Position numbers and translations under genes: made by a program. Positions 13,751 through 21,526 of a stretch of 34,216 nucleotides of DNA are shown here, one piece after another; position 1 is the stretch's first letter; every line of letters begins with the position of its first letter. Under the pieces are notes generated by a model that saw nothing but the letters and a program-made list of their open reading frames with translations, was not told the DNA's origin and searched no databases. Source of the stretch: Patescibacteria group bacterium (GTDB lineage Bacteria > Patescibacteriota > Patescibacteriia > Buchananbacterales > SURF-54); NCBI GenBank assembly GCA_018818885.1, contig JAHIRB010000012.1, positions 1 to 34,216 on the forward strand, in the 5' to 3' direction.

Positions 13751-14835
13751 ATGTTTGTTTTATTATTTGATAAATATAAATAATCATAATGCACGATTGC
13801 GCGTTTTCCTTTTTTGCCAACATATCTTTCTGCTATATCATCTCCATACTCTGCCTTCCCTACTCCCAGATATTCTCCATTTTCGTTTTTAATTGTTAAG
13901 ATATCATTCTTCTTAAAATTTCCTTCTATCTTTACTACCCCAATAGGGAGCAAACTACAAGTCTTATTTTCTGAACACACCTTCTTTTCAATACACTCAT
14001 TTATATAAATTACGCCCTTACTTGATCCGTTTGATGTCGCAAGCCATTTCTTAACACTCGAAATTTTTTTACCAGCTAAAAATGTAGTTCCAACATTTTT
14101 CCCACACATCACATCTACTAAAATATTTTCCTTTTCACCATCGACTATATGAGTTGTTATTCCTATATCAGCCAGTTTTTCTGCCACACTACATTTAGTA
14201 ATCATTCCACCGCGGCCAAATGTCGATTTTGAAGGAACAACAAAATGTTTCCATGTTTTATCGTTTTTTTCTATTACCTTTATTAATCTATTACTTTCTA
14301 AATCCATCACACCTTCCACGTTGGATAAAATCATTAAAATGTCCGCATTTACTATACCTGCCACCAATCCGGCTAGCTCGTCGTTATCAGTAAACATTAA
14401 TTCACTAACTGCAATTGTATCGTTTTCATTAACAATTGGTATAATATTATTATCTAACAGGCTTGAAAAACAATTTTTCATATTTACGTAATGATTTCTT
14501 GTTCTAAAATCTTCTCTTGTACATAAAACCTGAGCAATGTTCAAATTATGCTGCTTAAAAGTTTCTTTATAGATTCTCATTAATTCTATTTGGCCCACTG
14601 CGGAAAACGCCTGTCTTCTTACTACCTCGTCTTTTTCATTCTTAAGTTTAACTATCGCCCTACCAGCTCCTACTGCACCAGAAGAGACTATTAAGACCCT
14701 ACTCTTATTTTCAATTATTTTTGCTACTTGTTGTACAATTTTTTTAATAATATCAATATTAATATTTCCATTATCTTTAGTGATCATGGTTGTCCCTATT
14801 TTTATTACGATAGTATTTTCTTTGCTCTTTATCAT
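13747..14835 (-). CDS. proB: Glutamate 5-kinase
   Basis: A 362-residue protein. The amino-acid-kinase domain (residues 1 to about 255) has VIKIGTTMI, VSSGAVGAGRA, PIVNENDTIAV and FGRGGMITK. A C-terminal PUA domain (about 280-355) follows, as in full-length bacterial ProB. It phosphorylates glutamate, the first and usually feedback-regulated step of proline synthesis. The stop overlaps the start of the ProC-ProA fusion, so two coupled genes cover the whole pathway. Expression is probably controlled by the leader peptide and terminator just upstream. The start codon lies 12 bp after the T-run of that terminator and lacks a clear Shine-Dalgarno. Confidence 0.95.
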   Translation of the reverse strand: MIKSKENTIVIKIGTTMITKDNGNINIDIIKKIVQQVAKIIENKSRVLIVSSGAVGAGRAIVKLKNEKDEVVRRQAFSAVGQIELMRIYKETFKQHNLNIAQVLCTREDFRTRNHYVNMKNCFSSLLDNNIIPIVNENDTIAVSELMFTDNDELAGLVAGIVNADILMILSNVEGVMDLESNRLIKVIEKNDKTWKHFVVPSKSTFGRGGMITKCSVAEKLADIGITTHIVDGEKENILVDVMCGKNVGTTFLAGKKISSVKKWLATSNGSSKGVIYINECIEKKVCSENKTCSLLPIGVVKIEGNFKKNDILTIKNENGEYLGVGKAEYGDDIAERYVGKKGKRAIVHYDYLYLSNNKTNI

Positions 14836-14847
14836 AGTTTTTACAAC

Positions 14848-14869
14848 AAAAAAATCCCCAGGTCTGGGG
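14848..14869 (-). terminator. Attenuator terminator before proB
   Basis: CCCCAG (14864-14869), 2-nt loop, CTGGGG (14856-14861), then an A and seven T on the minus strand. The proB ATG is only 12 bp further on. Because A and T runs flank it on both sides, it could also stop plus-strand transcription. Confidence 0.85.
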
Positions 14870-14957
14870 TTTTTTTGTTTGTCTAATTTTTCGCTTATTT
14901 TATATACAAATACCCACAGACCATAAGTCCAAGTTGCTAGGTGGGGTAGGTTGTGGG
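14848..14957 (-). promoter_or_regulatory. Proline attenuator (alternative RNA pairings)
   Basis: Read on the minus strand. Region 1, CCCACA (14952-14957, in the proline codons), pairs with TGTGGG in region 2 (14913-14918). Region 2 as GGTCTG-U-GGG (14913-14922) can instead pair with region 3, CCCCAGACC (14861-14869), over 9 bp with one bulge. Region 3 as CCCCAG (14864-14869) alternatively forms the terminator with CTGGGG (14856-14861), followed by ATTTTTTT. Region 1:2 thus favours termination and 2:3 prevents it, the logic of trp- and his-type attenuators. Confidence 0.8.
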
Positions 14958-14971
14958 CTTCGATATAGCAT
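14900..14971 (-). CDS. Proline-rich leader peptide of the pro operon
   Basis: A 23-residue frame that starts MLYRSPQPTPPSN and ends before TAA at 14900-14902. Prolines lie at positions 6, 8, 10 and 11, all within six codons (CCA, CCT, CCA, CCT). The ATG is about 5 nt from the expected transcription start. Stalling at Pro10/Pro11 would cover pairing region 1 and leave region 2 free, allowing antitermination. A ribosome reaching the stop codon would cover region 2 and allow the terminator. The peptide itself probably has no function. Its small size makes chance possible, but codons, pairings and promoter agree. Confidence 0.75.
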   Translation of the reverse strand: MLYRSPQPTPPSNLDLWSVGICI

Positions 14972-14981
14972 AAGTATTTAT

Positions 14982-15010
14982 ATCTTATAGTATGTAAATA
15001 AATTTGTCAA
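14982..15010 (-). promoter_or_regulatory. Promoter of the pro operon
   Basis: TTGACA (15005-15010) and TAAGAT (14982-14987) are 17 bp apart on the minus strand; TATAAG (14984-14989) is an alternative with 15 bp. Transcription would start near 14975, just before the leader peptide ATG at 14971. Confidence 0.78.
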
Positions 15011-15047
15011 CCTCGCCGAAGTCCGAGTCAACGAGACGAAGGCGGGT
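15010..15047. repeat. GC-rich palindromic repeat
   Basis: cctcgccgaagtccgagt and gacgaaggcggg form an imperfect palindrome of the same CGCCGA/TCGGCG family seen near 3600, 7600 and 29115. It lies between the transporter gene and the pro promoter and may also end the transporter transcript. Confidence 0.55.
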
Positions 15048-15051
15048 CAAA

Positions 15052-15894
15052 TTAATAATGATAAAGAAGCAAAACTCCAATTACAATGACTAGCATACCA
15101 ATAATTTTTTGTGGAATGCGCTTGTATTCTTTTAAAAATATAATTCCCATCAAAACTGCAAAAACTAATGAACTCTGAACTACTGGAACTACTTTTGATA
15201 CTTCGCCAATCTTTAATGACATAAACATAAACAATTCAGAAATTCCAAAAAATCCACCAGCTAAAATCAAACCCCATTTATTTACTTTGAACTCTTTGAT
15301 AATGGTTTTTGGTTTAAACTTTAGGAAAGTAAAAATCAAGATACCAATTAACATTAATTCTAGCGATGCCATCAAATTGGCAGAAAAATCCTTAATAGCA
15401 AATTTAGCGAAGACAATCGCACAAGCTCCAAAGACAGTGCTTAAAATCGTAAAAGTTATACCTTTAGACCAGTTAACTTTTGCTTTTTCATATAATGCAA
15501 TAATCACGCCAATAATAATTAATAGAACTGCCGATACTTTTACTAGAGTAATTGATTCGGCAAAAAATAAAAAGCCTGCTAACAAAACTAAAATATGACG
15601 AGACTGCCACACGATTTTAAATAAGGAAACATCAATTAACTTTAAGGCGACAAAACCAGACCAGTCAGAAAGTAATGCAAATATCACTAATCCAATAAAA
15701 AACAGCCAAGTAATGTTGTGTGTTGGTAAACTAAAATTAATAAAAATAACTGGCAGTAGTATTGCACCAGCAATAAAATCGTGAATAGCAGTAAAAGCCA
15801 AGGCATCACCTTGCTTTTTCAAAAAAGCTCTGGCTATTACCGTAGACAGTGCGAAAAAAAATGCTGTTAAAAGTGAAAATATTAACCAATTCAT
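15052..15894 (-). CDS. EamA/DMT-family transporter
   Basis: A 280-residue protein with ten predicted membrane helices in two similar halves, the standard size and layout of drug/metabolite transporter (EamA) proteins. The second half begins near WSKGITFTILSTVFGACAIVFAK and ends with the conserved run VFAVLMGIIFLKEY. Substrates in this family range from amino acids to nucleosides. Standing next to the proline operon suggests amino-acid export, but this is weak evidence. TATACT ends 6 bp before the ATG, so the mRNA is leaderless. Confidence 0.82.
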   Translation of the reverse strand: MNWLIFSLLTAFFFALSTVIARAFLKKQGDALAFTAIHDFIAGAILLPVIFINFSLPTHNITWLFFIGLVIFALLSDWSGFVALKLIDVSLFKIVWQSRHILVLLAGFLFFAESITLVKVSAVLLIIIGVIIALYEKAKVNWSKGITFTILSTVFGACAIVFAKFAIKDFSANLMASLELMLIGILIFTFLKFKPKTIIKEFKVNKWGLILAGGFFGISELFMFMSLKIGEVSKVVPVVQSSLVFAVLMGIIFLKEYKRIPQKIIGMLVIVIGVLLLYHY

Positions 15895-15900
15895 AAGTTA

Positions 15901-15906
15901 AGTATA
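15901..15906 (-). promoter_or_regulatory. -10 box of the EamA gene
   Basis: TATACT on the minus strand lies exactly 6 bp from the ATG at 15894. This is the same spacing as at 3082, 5731, 6717 and 9778. Confidence 0.65.
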
Positions 15907-15947
15907 CTAAAAATTTAAAATCTTGACGATTTTATCAAAGAAAACCC

Positions 15948-15976
15948 GCCTCACTCGTTCTAGAGATATTGGCGGG
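15948..15976 (-). terminator. Terminator of the orphan gene at 15997
   Basis: On the minus strand agcccgcc and ggcggg enclose about 18 bases and are followed by TTTTCTTT. It stops transcription from the gene at 15997-16575 before the EamA promoter. Confidence 0.7.
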
Positions 15977-15996
15977 CTGATACTGCGAGGCTTCAA

Positions 15997-16575
15997 TCAA
16001 TATATCCCCAAGCGTGGACACCATTGCTCCCAAGCATTATTGTCCAGACTGAGAGGTATCGGAAGTTTTCTTTGCTTCCTCAGAAACGTGCCGAGAGGTA
16101 TCCACTCATTGCCTTCTTTGACAAACGTCACTTTTTTAGGCTCATAAAAGCCAGAGACGTAATATTCCAATGAGTTTCCTACTTTGAGTATTTCAAATAC
16201 TCGACGAGCCACTCTTAAAGCAGTAGCCGTGAAATGCTCACCGTTGGTCAGTTTGAAAGAGACTTCGCTTTCCCTAGAGGTAGTTCCGACCTTGGTCACC
16301 TCGACATCGTCTTTCAGTGCACCTAATCGAGATGCCATTCTTTCAAGGTCTTCTTGTGACGGTTGACAGTTACGTCTGGTTATCTGTACCGACAGTTTTG
16401 CTTCACCCAAAAAATGTGAAATTGTCATTTTCCATATATACAACAATTCCCATTGTTCTTCGTCATCCAGCAAAGCTGTGGGTTGGTCTATTATCAAACC
16501 ACTTTTGTGATGGTGATAACGACCTATAAAATTCCATTCCATAATTACTTTTTCACGCATTACTGGTTTACCCAT
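15997..16575 (-). CDS. Orphan soluble protein
   Basis: A 192-residue protein, not recognised. I start it at 16575 (MGKPVMREK) because the strong Shine-Dalgarno ggaaaggag lies 7 bases before this ATG; the frame is open seven codons further up. It is soluble, with an N-terminal half suggestive of a beta-rich domain (IGRYHHHKSGLIID), a helical middle (EDLERMASRLGAL) and a C-terminal NEWIPLGTFLRKQRKL. It is visibly more GC-rich than the ATPase genes and shares its promoter type with the pilin-like gene, so both may belong to one acquired or highly expressed class. Confidence 0.6.
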   Translation of the reverse strand: MGKPVMREKVIMEWNFIGRYHHHKSGLIIDQPTALLDDEEQWELLYIWKMTISHFLGEAKLSVQITRRNCQPSQEDLERMASRLGALKDDVEVTKVGTTSRESEVSFKLTNGEHFTATALRVARRVFEILKVGNSLEYYVSGFYEPKKVTFVKEGNEWIPLGTFLRKQRKLPIPLSLDNNAWEQWCPRLGIY

Positions 16576-16653
16576 TCTGTTCTCCTTTCCGCCCATATAA
16601 CTTGGAACACCAAGCGTTCAGTACCATACTGAAACTTTGTAGGCAGATACAAT

Positions 16654-16682
16654 ACATTATCAAAGAACTACTTTTTTGTCAA
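16654..16682 (-). promoter_or_regulatory. Promoter of the orphan gene
   Basis: TTGACA (16677-16682), a 17-bp spacer ending in TGA, then TAATGT (16654-16659). The 14 bases beginning at the -35 box are identical to the pilin promoter. Confidence 0.72.
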
Positions 16683-16684
16683 TA

Positions 16685-16709
16685 CAAAAAAACCGGCTAT
16701 TGACCGGCC
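16685..16709 (-). terminator. Terminator of the V-ATPase operon
   Basis: Two CCGG blocks form a hairpin (16693-16707) followed on the minus strand by seven T. It comes about 20 bp after the ntpD stop. Confidence 0.8.
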
Positions 16710-16725
16710 TGATTTTAAAAAAATA

Positions 16726-17361
16726 TTAAGCAGTCTCCTGCTTGGCAATTATTTCTTTAACTTTCATCAAAGCAATGATGCTGGCTCTTTCTTGTTCGTT
16801 TAGTTTTGCTGTAATATATTTAATTGTCTCTTCCATGTCTGGAATAAACACATATTCTAATGCGTTGACACGTCTTCTAGTTTTTTCGATTTCTTCTGCT
16901 AGCAGTTTTGCGGAATGTTCTATTTCTGCTAACATAACCATATCTGCAATTGCACCAGAAAAAACTATTAATGCTTTGTCTAAACTTGTTGATGTAGTTG
17001 CTAAGTCATAGCTTAAAAAATCACCTTTTTCGGTATATTTAAATTGCGGAACTTCCACGCCCATAACATTTTTGGTAGTTGCCTGCATGGTAACTTTTTT
17101 GGTTGGCACCATTAGTGCTTCGTTAATGGCAGAACGTCTCATCTTGGCCGAAAAGAAAACAAAAGAAAAGAATCCTCTACCGAGCTCTTGTTCTATTTTT
17201 TCGCGCAAGTCCTTGGCTTCGCGAATAATGGTCATAAAACTTTTCATTAAGCCATCGCGCTTTTCTTTTAGCAATTTGTGCCCACGCAAAGCAGTCTTAA
17301 GTTTGGTCTTAAGTTTTAATAACTCTTGCCGTGTTGGATTGACGTTTAGTTTGTTGGACAT
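16726..17361 (-). CDS. ntpD: V/A-type ATPase subunit D
   Basis: A 211-residue protein of the usual length for subunit D, the central rotor shaft that turns inside the A3B3 head. The N-terminal NVNPTRQELLKLKTKLKTA and the C-terminal helix (RRRVNALEYVFIPDMEETI) are family hallmarks and form the antiparallel coiled coil. It is the last gene of the operon, as in Enterococcus and Thermus-type clusters. It is separated from ntpB by a palindromic repeat rather than the usual short gap. Confidence 0.95.
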   Translation of the reverse strand: MSNKLNVNPTRQELLKLKTKLKTALRGHKLLKEKRDGLMKSFMTIIREAKDLREKIEQELGRGFFSFVFFSAKMRRSAINEALMVPTKKVTMQATTKNVMGVEVPQFKYTEKGDFLSYDLATTSTSLDKALIVFSGAIADMVMLAEIEHSAKLLAEEIEKTRRRVNALEYVFIPDMEETIKYITAKLNEQERASIIALMKVKEIIAKQETA

Positions 17362-17372
17362 AATATACCACT

Positions 17373-17488
17373 GTCATTGCGAGGGAACGAATGTGACCGA
17401 AGCAATCTCCTTGGCGTAGAGATTGCCACGTCGCCTCCGGCTCCTCGCAATGACGCAAGGAGCGGAGATTACTTCGTTCGCAATGACG
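17373..17488. repeat. GTCATTGCGAGG-type palindromic repeat
   Basis: gtcattgcgagg (from 17373) is matched by cctcgcaatgac (to 17453), giving a long imperfect palindrome with inner gcaatctcc/gagattgc arms. A second half-copy ends in gcaatgac at 17488. Elements of this kind (GTCATTGCGAGG...GCAATCTC) are scattered in many bacterial genomes. It fills the gap between ntpB and ntpD without touching either frame. Confidence 0.85.
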
Positions 17489-17492
17489 CTTA

Positions 17493-18875
17493 TTACTTTG
17501 GTAAATACTTCTCAACGTGTTCTTCTTTAACACGTTTTAATTCTGATTTTGGTAATATCGCAAGAAGCTTCCAAGCTAAGTCTAATGTTTCTTTAATAGT
17601 TCTGTCTTCGTCTAAACGCTGACGTACAAATTTATCTTCGAACTCATCTGCAAACTGCGCGTATTTTTTATCTGCATCAGAAAGTGCTGCTTCTCCCAAA
17701 ATCACTGCAAGTTCTTTTGCTTCTTTACCACGCGCGTACGCTGCAAATAATTGGTTTAATACTCCTGAATGGTCATCTCTAGTTTTTCCTTCTCCAATAC
17801 CTTTATCTTTAAGACGAGAAAGCGAAGGCAATACATCAACTGCAGGATAAATTCCTTTTCTATGTAATTCTCTAGAAAGCATGATCTGTCCTTCTGTAAT
17901 ATATCCTGTTAAATCTGGAATTGGATGAGTTTTGTCGTCTTCTGGCATTGTTAGTACTGGAATCTGCGTAATTGAACCTTGGCGTCCTTTTAGACGCCCT
18001 GCGCGTTCGTAAATTGTAGAAAGGTCTGTGTACAAATATCCAGGGTAACCACGTCTGCCAGGAATTTCTTTTCTAGCTGCAGAAATTTCACGTAAGGCTT
18101 CGCAGTAGTTTGTCATATCAGTCAAAATGACTAAGACGTGTAAGCCCAATTCAAAAGCTAAATATTCTGCAGTAGTCAAAGCAATTCTAGGCAAAGTAAT
18201 ACGCTCAATTACTGGGTCGTTAGCTAAGTTGACATATAGCACTGCTCGTTCTATTGCTCCTGTTTCTTTAAATTGATTGATGAAAAATTCTGATTCTTCG
18301 TAAGTAATACCCATAGCAGCAAACACAACTGCAAAGTTTCCTTCGCTAGTTCCATCTGGCTTTACTACTTTTGCTTGCCTGGCAATCTGTGCGGCAAATT
18401 CAGCATGAGGCAAACCAGAACCAGAAAAAATAGGTAGCTTTTGGCCACGCACCAAAGTGTTTAAACCATCAATAGTAGAAATGCCTGTTTGAATAAAAGC
18501 ATTTGGGTAGTCTCTAGAATAAGGATTAACCGGTGCACCGTTGATATCTAATTTTTTTTCTGCAACTATTTGCGGCAAACCATCTTTTGGAGTACCAGCA
18601 CCATCAAAAACACGACCAAGCATGTCTTTAGAAACTCCTACTTCCATGGTTTTTCCTAAAAATGTCGCCTTAGCTCCTTTTACCTCTAAACCACGCGAGT
18701 CTTCGAACATCTGAACAACTGCGTGTTTATCAGTAATTTCCAAAACACGACCACGACGTTTTGAACCGTCAGAAAGTTCCACTTCTACCATTTCTTCGTA
18801 TTTAACATCTTTTATTCCCTCAACAATCATCAACGGTCCGGCAATTTCTGTTACTGTTTTGTATTGTTTAAGCAT
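17493..18875 (-). CDS. ntpB: V/A-type ATPase subunit B
   Basis: A 460-residue non-catalytic nucleotide-binding subunit of the V1 head. The P-loop of the catalytic subunit is replaced by [19 protein letters not shown], as expected for B. It also has the motif [21 protein letters not shown] and the ending [10 protein letters not shown] typical of V/A-type B subunits. It alternates with NtpA in the A3B3 ring. In most operons B follows A directly; here an opposite-strand gene of 324 bp separates them, so B and D need read-through or their own promoter. Confidence 0.97.
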   Translation of the reverse strand: MLKQYKTVTEIAGPLMIVEGIKDVKYEEMVEVELSDGSKRRGRVLEITDKHAVVQMFEDSRGLEVKGAKATFLGKTMEVGVSKDMLGRVFDGAGTPKDGLPQIVAEKKLDINGAPVNPYSRDYPNAFIQTGISTIDGLNTLVRGQKLPIFSGSGLPHAEFAAQIARQAKVVKPDGTSEGNFAVVFAAMGITYEESEFFINQFKETGAIERAVLYVNLANDPVIERITLPRIALTTAEYLAFELGLHVLVILTDMTNYCEALREISAARKEIPGRRGYPGYLYTDLSTIYERAGRLKGRQGSITQIPVLTMPEDDKTHPIPDLTGYITEGQIMLSRELHRKGIYPAVDVLPSLSRLKDKGIGEGKTRDDHSGVLNQLFAAYARGKEAKELAVILGEAALSDADKKYAQFADEFEDKFVRQRLDEDRTIKETLDLAWKLLAILPKSELKRVKEEHVEKYLPK

Positions 18876-18887
18876 AATTTTAATTTA

Positions 18888-18922
18888 TTGATAATTTTAT
18901 TAATAAAATGTTATTATATAAT
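18888..18922 (+). promoter_or_regulatory. Promoter of the inserted plus-strand gene
   Basis: TTGATA at 18888-18893 with TATTAT (18912-18917, spacing 18) or the better TATAAT at 18917-18922. The Shine-Dalgarno aaaggaggg follows at 18938-18946. Confidence 0.6.
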
Positions 18923-18954
18923 TGAGTATACAGAACGAAAAGGAGGGAATATCC

Positions 18955-19278
18955 ATGAATATAATCACCATCGTCATAAGACCAATTAATACAATGGGCG
19001 GCGTTGTGGTTTCAAAAGTAATGGATCAAAAACTCAGATTGCTCGGTCAAGGTCAAAAAATTGCCATCGATTTTCCAAACAACGAGCGAATAGTTTCTGG
19101 TGAAGTTACTAAAGTATCTTCAGATGTTATTCACCCATACAGGGTACTGATTGATATTGGTAAGCCAACATTCGTCTGTTTTGACCGCATTGATAGCATT
19201 CCAATAACCAACCTAACAGAAAGGGCAGGCATCGTAATACCTTTACTTTGGCACATCTTCCACGTTCCAAAAGAATGA
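18955..19278 (+). CDS. Orphan gene on the opposite strand inside the V-ATPase operon
   Basis: A 107-residue protein starting MNIITIVIRPINTMGG, not recognised. The start at 18955 follows a near-perfect aaaggaggg. The protein is beta-rich, with a core of short strands (KIAIDFPNNERIVSGEVTKV, YRVLIDIG) that looks like a small barrel or PilZ-like fold, and no membrane segment. It has its own promoter and terminator and lies between ntpA and ntpB in the opposite direction. This is how a self-contained inserted gene would look. Base composition and the strong Shine-Dalgarno link it to the genes at 8975 and 15997. Confidence 0.65.
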   Translation: MNIITIVIRPINTMGGVVVSKVMDQKLRLLGQGQKIAIDFPNNERIVSGEVTKVSSDVIHPYRVLIDIGKPTFVCFDRIDSIPITNLTERAGIVIPLLWHIFHVPKE

Positions 19279-19307
19279 AAACTAATTCTGTATACTCACT
19301 ATCACCA

Positions 19308-19338
19308 GGAATAGTGCACCCAGCGCTATTCCTTTTTT
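19308..19338. terminator. Terminator between the inserted gene and ntpA
   Basis: ggaatag (19308-19314) pairs with ctattcc (19326-19332), followed on the plus strand by six T. The T-run overlaps the ntpA stop codon at 19337-19339. On the minus strand there is no T-run, so read-through toward ntpB is possible. Confidence 0.75.
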
Positions 19339-21073
19339 ATTTGTTAATTTCTGATTTAATCTGTTCAGTCAATTTTTCTAATTCTGACATATTCTTTTCT
19401 TCTATCATCTTTGCTTTAGCAATCTTATCTTTTATCGGTAACTCAATTAACTGTTTTAGTTCTTTTCCAGCATCCAAAGCTTTAATGCCTTCGTGATGGA
19501 AAGTTAAAATTGCTTTAAGCATCCAATACATTTTCTTTGCTGACGTATAAGTATCAACATCATCAAAAGCGTTTTGATGCAAAAAATCTTCTCTAATTGC
19601 TTTGGCTGTATCTAAAACAAGTTGTTCTTTTGCTGATAGGGCTTCCACACCAACTAATCTGACAATTTCTTGCAACCGCGCTTCCTGTTGTAATAAATCC
19701 ATTGCCTGCGTACGCATTTCTGGCCAGTCGTCCCCTGCGTTTTGCTTCATGAATGGATTAACATCGTTGTAATATAATGAATAACTTGTCAGCCAGTTAA
19801 TTGCTGGAAAGTGACGTCTGTAAGCTAGTTGCGCGTCTAACCCCCAAAAAACCTTTACCACACGTAAAGTGTTTTGGGTAACTGGTTCAGAAAGATCTCC
19901 ACCTGGAGGCGAAACCGCGCCTATGACTGTAAGTGATCCTTCGCGTTTATCTGAACCAAGGCAAGTGACATAACCAGCTCGTTCATAAAACGAAGCTGTA
20001 CGTGAACCTAAATATGCAGGGTAACCTTCTTCACCAGGCATTTCTTCTAAACGACCTGACATTTCTCTCAAAGCTTCTGCCCATCTAGAAGTTGAGTCTG
20101 CCATCAAGGCAACTTTGTATCCCATATCTCTAAAATATTCTGCAATAGTAATTCCTGTGTAAACTGAAGCTTCCCTAGCGGCAACAGGCATGTTTGAAGT
20201 GTTAGCGATAAGAACTGTTCTTTCCATTAGAGCTTTGCCGGTTTTTGGATCTATCAACTCTGGAAATTCTTGCAACACATCTGTCATTTCGTTTCCACGC
20301 TCTCCGCAACCGATAAATATGATTACATCTGCGTCTGCCCATTTTGCTAACTGGTGTTGCACAACTGTTTTTCCAGAACCAAACGGACCTGGCACACAAG
20401 CAGTACCACCCTTAACAACCGGGAAAAACGCATCAATAACACGTTGGCCAGTAAGCAATGGTTCTGTTGGCAGTAATTGACTTTGCACTGGGCGTGGCTG
20501 CCTAATTGGCCAAATCTGCATCATAGATATATTCGTACTGCCTACCTTAGCAATTGTATCTTCTACTGTATATTCTCCTTTTTTGATACCTTCAATTTTT
20601 CCTTTAACTCCTGGTGGCACCATTACTTTATGTTTTATTAATGATGTTTCGTCTACTTCTCCTATTACATCCCCTTCACCGACAGTATCGCCGTTTTTAA
20701 CAGTTGGTACAAATTCCCATTTTTTCTTTCTATCTATGCCATTAGCTTCAATCCCACGTGTAATGTATGGCGATTTCGCCTTAGCTTCAATTGCTTGTAA
20801 AGGTCTTTGGATTCCATCATAAATTGAGGTTAACAATCCAGGCCCAAGTTCAACAGAAAGCGGTTTATCTGTTGGATACACGGGTTCGTCCGGCCCAAGA
20901 CCAGAAGTTTCTTCGTACACTTGAATGGAAGCTTTATCACCTTTTAATTCGATAATTTCACCAATTAATTTTTTTTCTGAAACTTTAACAACATCATACA
21001 TTTTGGCATCATCCATTCCGGATGCTACAACTAGCGGCCCAGAAACTTTAATTATTTTTCCTAATTTTTGCAT
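19337..21073 (-). CDS. ntpA: V/A-type ATPase catalytic subunit A
   Basis: A 578-residue catalytic subunit of the V1 head. The Walker A motif GPFGSGKT is at 229-236, followed by [16 protein letters not shown] with the catalytic glutamate and by [25 protein letters not shown]. The V/A-specific non-homologous insert (about residues 110-190, with [11 protein letters not shown]) is present and marks it as A rather than an F-type beta subunit. Length is normal. It hydrolyses or makes ATP while driving the D-F shaft. It begins 22 bp after ntpF. Confidence 0.98.
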   Translation of the reverse strand: MQKLGKIIKVSGPLVVASGMDDAKMYDVVKVSEKKLIGEIIELKGDKASIQVYEETSGLGPDEPVYPTDKPLSVELGPGLLTSIYDGIQRPLQAIEAKAKSPYITRGIEANGIDRKKKWEFVPTVKNGDTVGEGDVIGEVDETSLIKHKVMVPPGVKGKIEGIKKGEYTVEDTIAKVGSTNISMMQIWPIRQPRPVQSQLLPTEPLLTGQRVIDAFFPVVKGGTACVPGPFGSGKTVVQHQLAKWADADVIIFIGCGERGNEMTDVLQEFPELIDPKTGKALMERTVLIANTSNMPVAAREASVYTGITIAEYFRDMGYKVALMADSTSRWAEALREMSGRLEEMPGEEGYPAYLGSRTASFYERAGYVTCLGSDKREGSLTVIGAVSPPGGDLSEPVTQNTLRVVKVFWGLDAQLAYRRHFPAINWLTSYSLYYNDVNPFMKQNAGDDWPEMRTQAMDLLQQEARLQEIVRLVGVEALSAKEQLVLDTAKAIREDFLHQNAFDDVDTYTSAKKMYWMLKAILTFHHEGIKALDAGKELKQLIELPIKDKIAKAKMIEEKNMSELEKLTEQIKSEINK

Positions 21074-21095
21074 AAATATTTTTTATATATTTTTA

Positions 21096-21419
21096 TTAAT
21101 TATTTGAAAGTATGTCTGATCCAACGGCCTGTTCTACTATTTTTTTGATGTTTCTCATGCCTGCACCAGTTGCACCTGCCTGCGAAGGAACTGCTACTAT
21201 CGATGGCAACGCCTTGGGAGCTAGGCTATCGAGTAATTCTGATATTTCGTCTGCCCAATCTTCGGTTATAAACAATGTAGCGTATTCATCGCTTTCGTAA
21301 ATTTCTTTAACCTTGTTTTCAGCTTCTTCTTTTGTTTTTACAGCAATTGCTTCTAAGCCCACAGCTTTAAAACCTAAAACTGCATCAAAACTTCCAATTA
21401 TTGCTACTTTATAATCCAT
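21096..21419 (-). CDS. ntpF: V/A-type ATPase subunit F
   Basis: A 107-residue subunit F, starting MDYKVAIIGSFDAVLGFKAVG, the typical Rossmann-like opening of this family. LFITEDWADEI and LPSIVAVPSQ follow. It binds the central shaft (D) in the V1 part and helps couple rotation. Its position between C and A follows the standard order. Confidence 0.93.
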   Translation of the reverse strand: MDYKVAIIGSFDAVLGFKAVGLEAIAVKTKEEAENKVKEIYESDEYATLFITEDWADEISELLDSLAPKALPSIVAVPSQAGATGAGMRNIKKIVEQAVGSDILSNN

Positions 21420-21451
21420 ATGTAATTTATCTTTTATGATTGATTAACATA

Positions 21452-21526
21452 GAAAGTATGGAATGTAATACCTTCTAGGTGTTACTAATTTTGATCAATC
21501 CTGGAAGGATTGATATTCCAACCTTC
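21452..21526. repeat. Inverted-repeat element between ntpC and ntpF
   Basis: gaaagtatggaat (21452-21464) and attccaaccttc (21515-21526) are inverted repeats. Inside are two adjacent hairpins, gtaatacc/ggtgttac (21465-21485) and the perfect atcaatcc/ggattgat (21494-21514). The element fills the gap right after the ntpC stop codon. It is different in sequence from the elements at 22547 and 26022. Confidence 0.6.

Noticed and set aside
17373-17488. CRISPR array
   Set aside because: Repeated GCAATGAC blocks are inverted, not direct, with no regular spacers and no cas genes. No other part of the window shows regularly spaced direct repeats.
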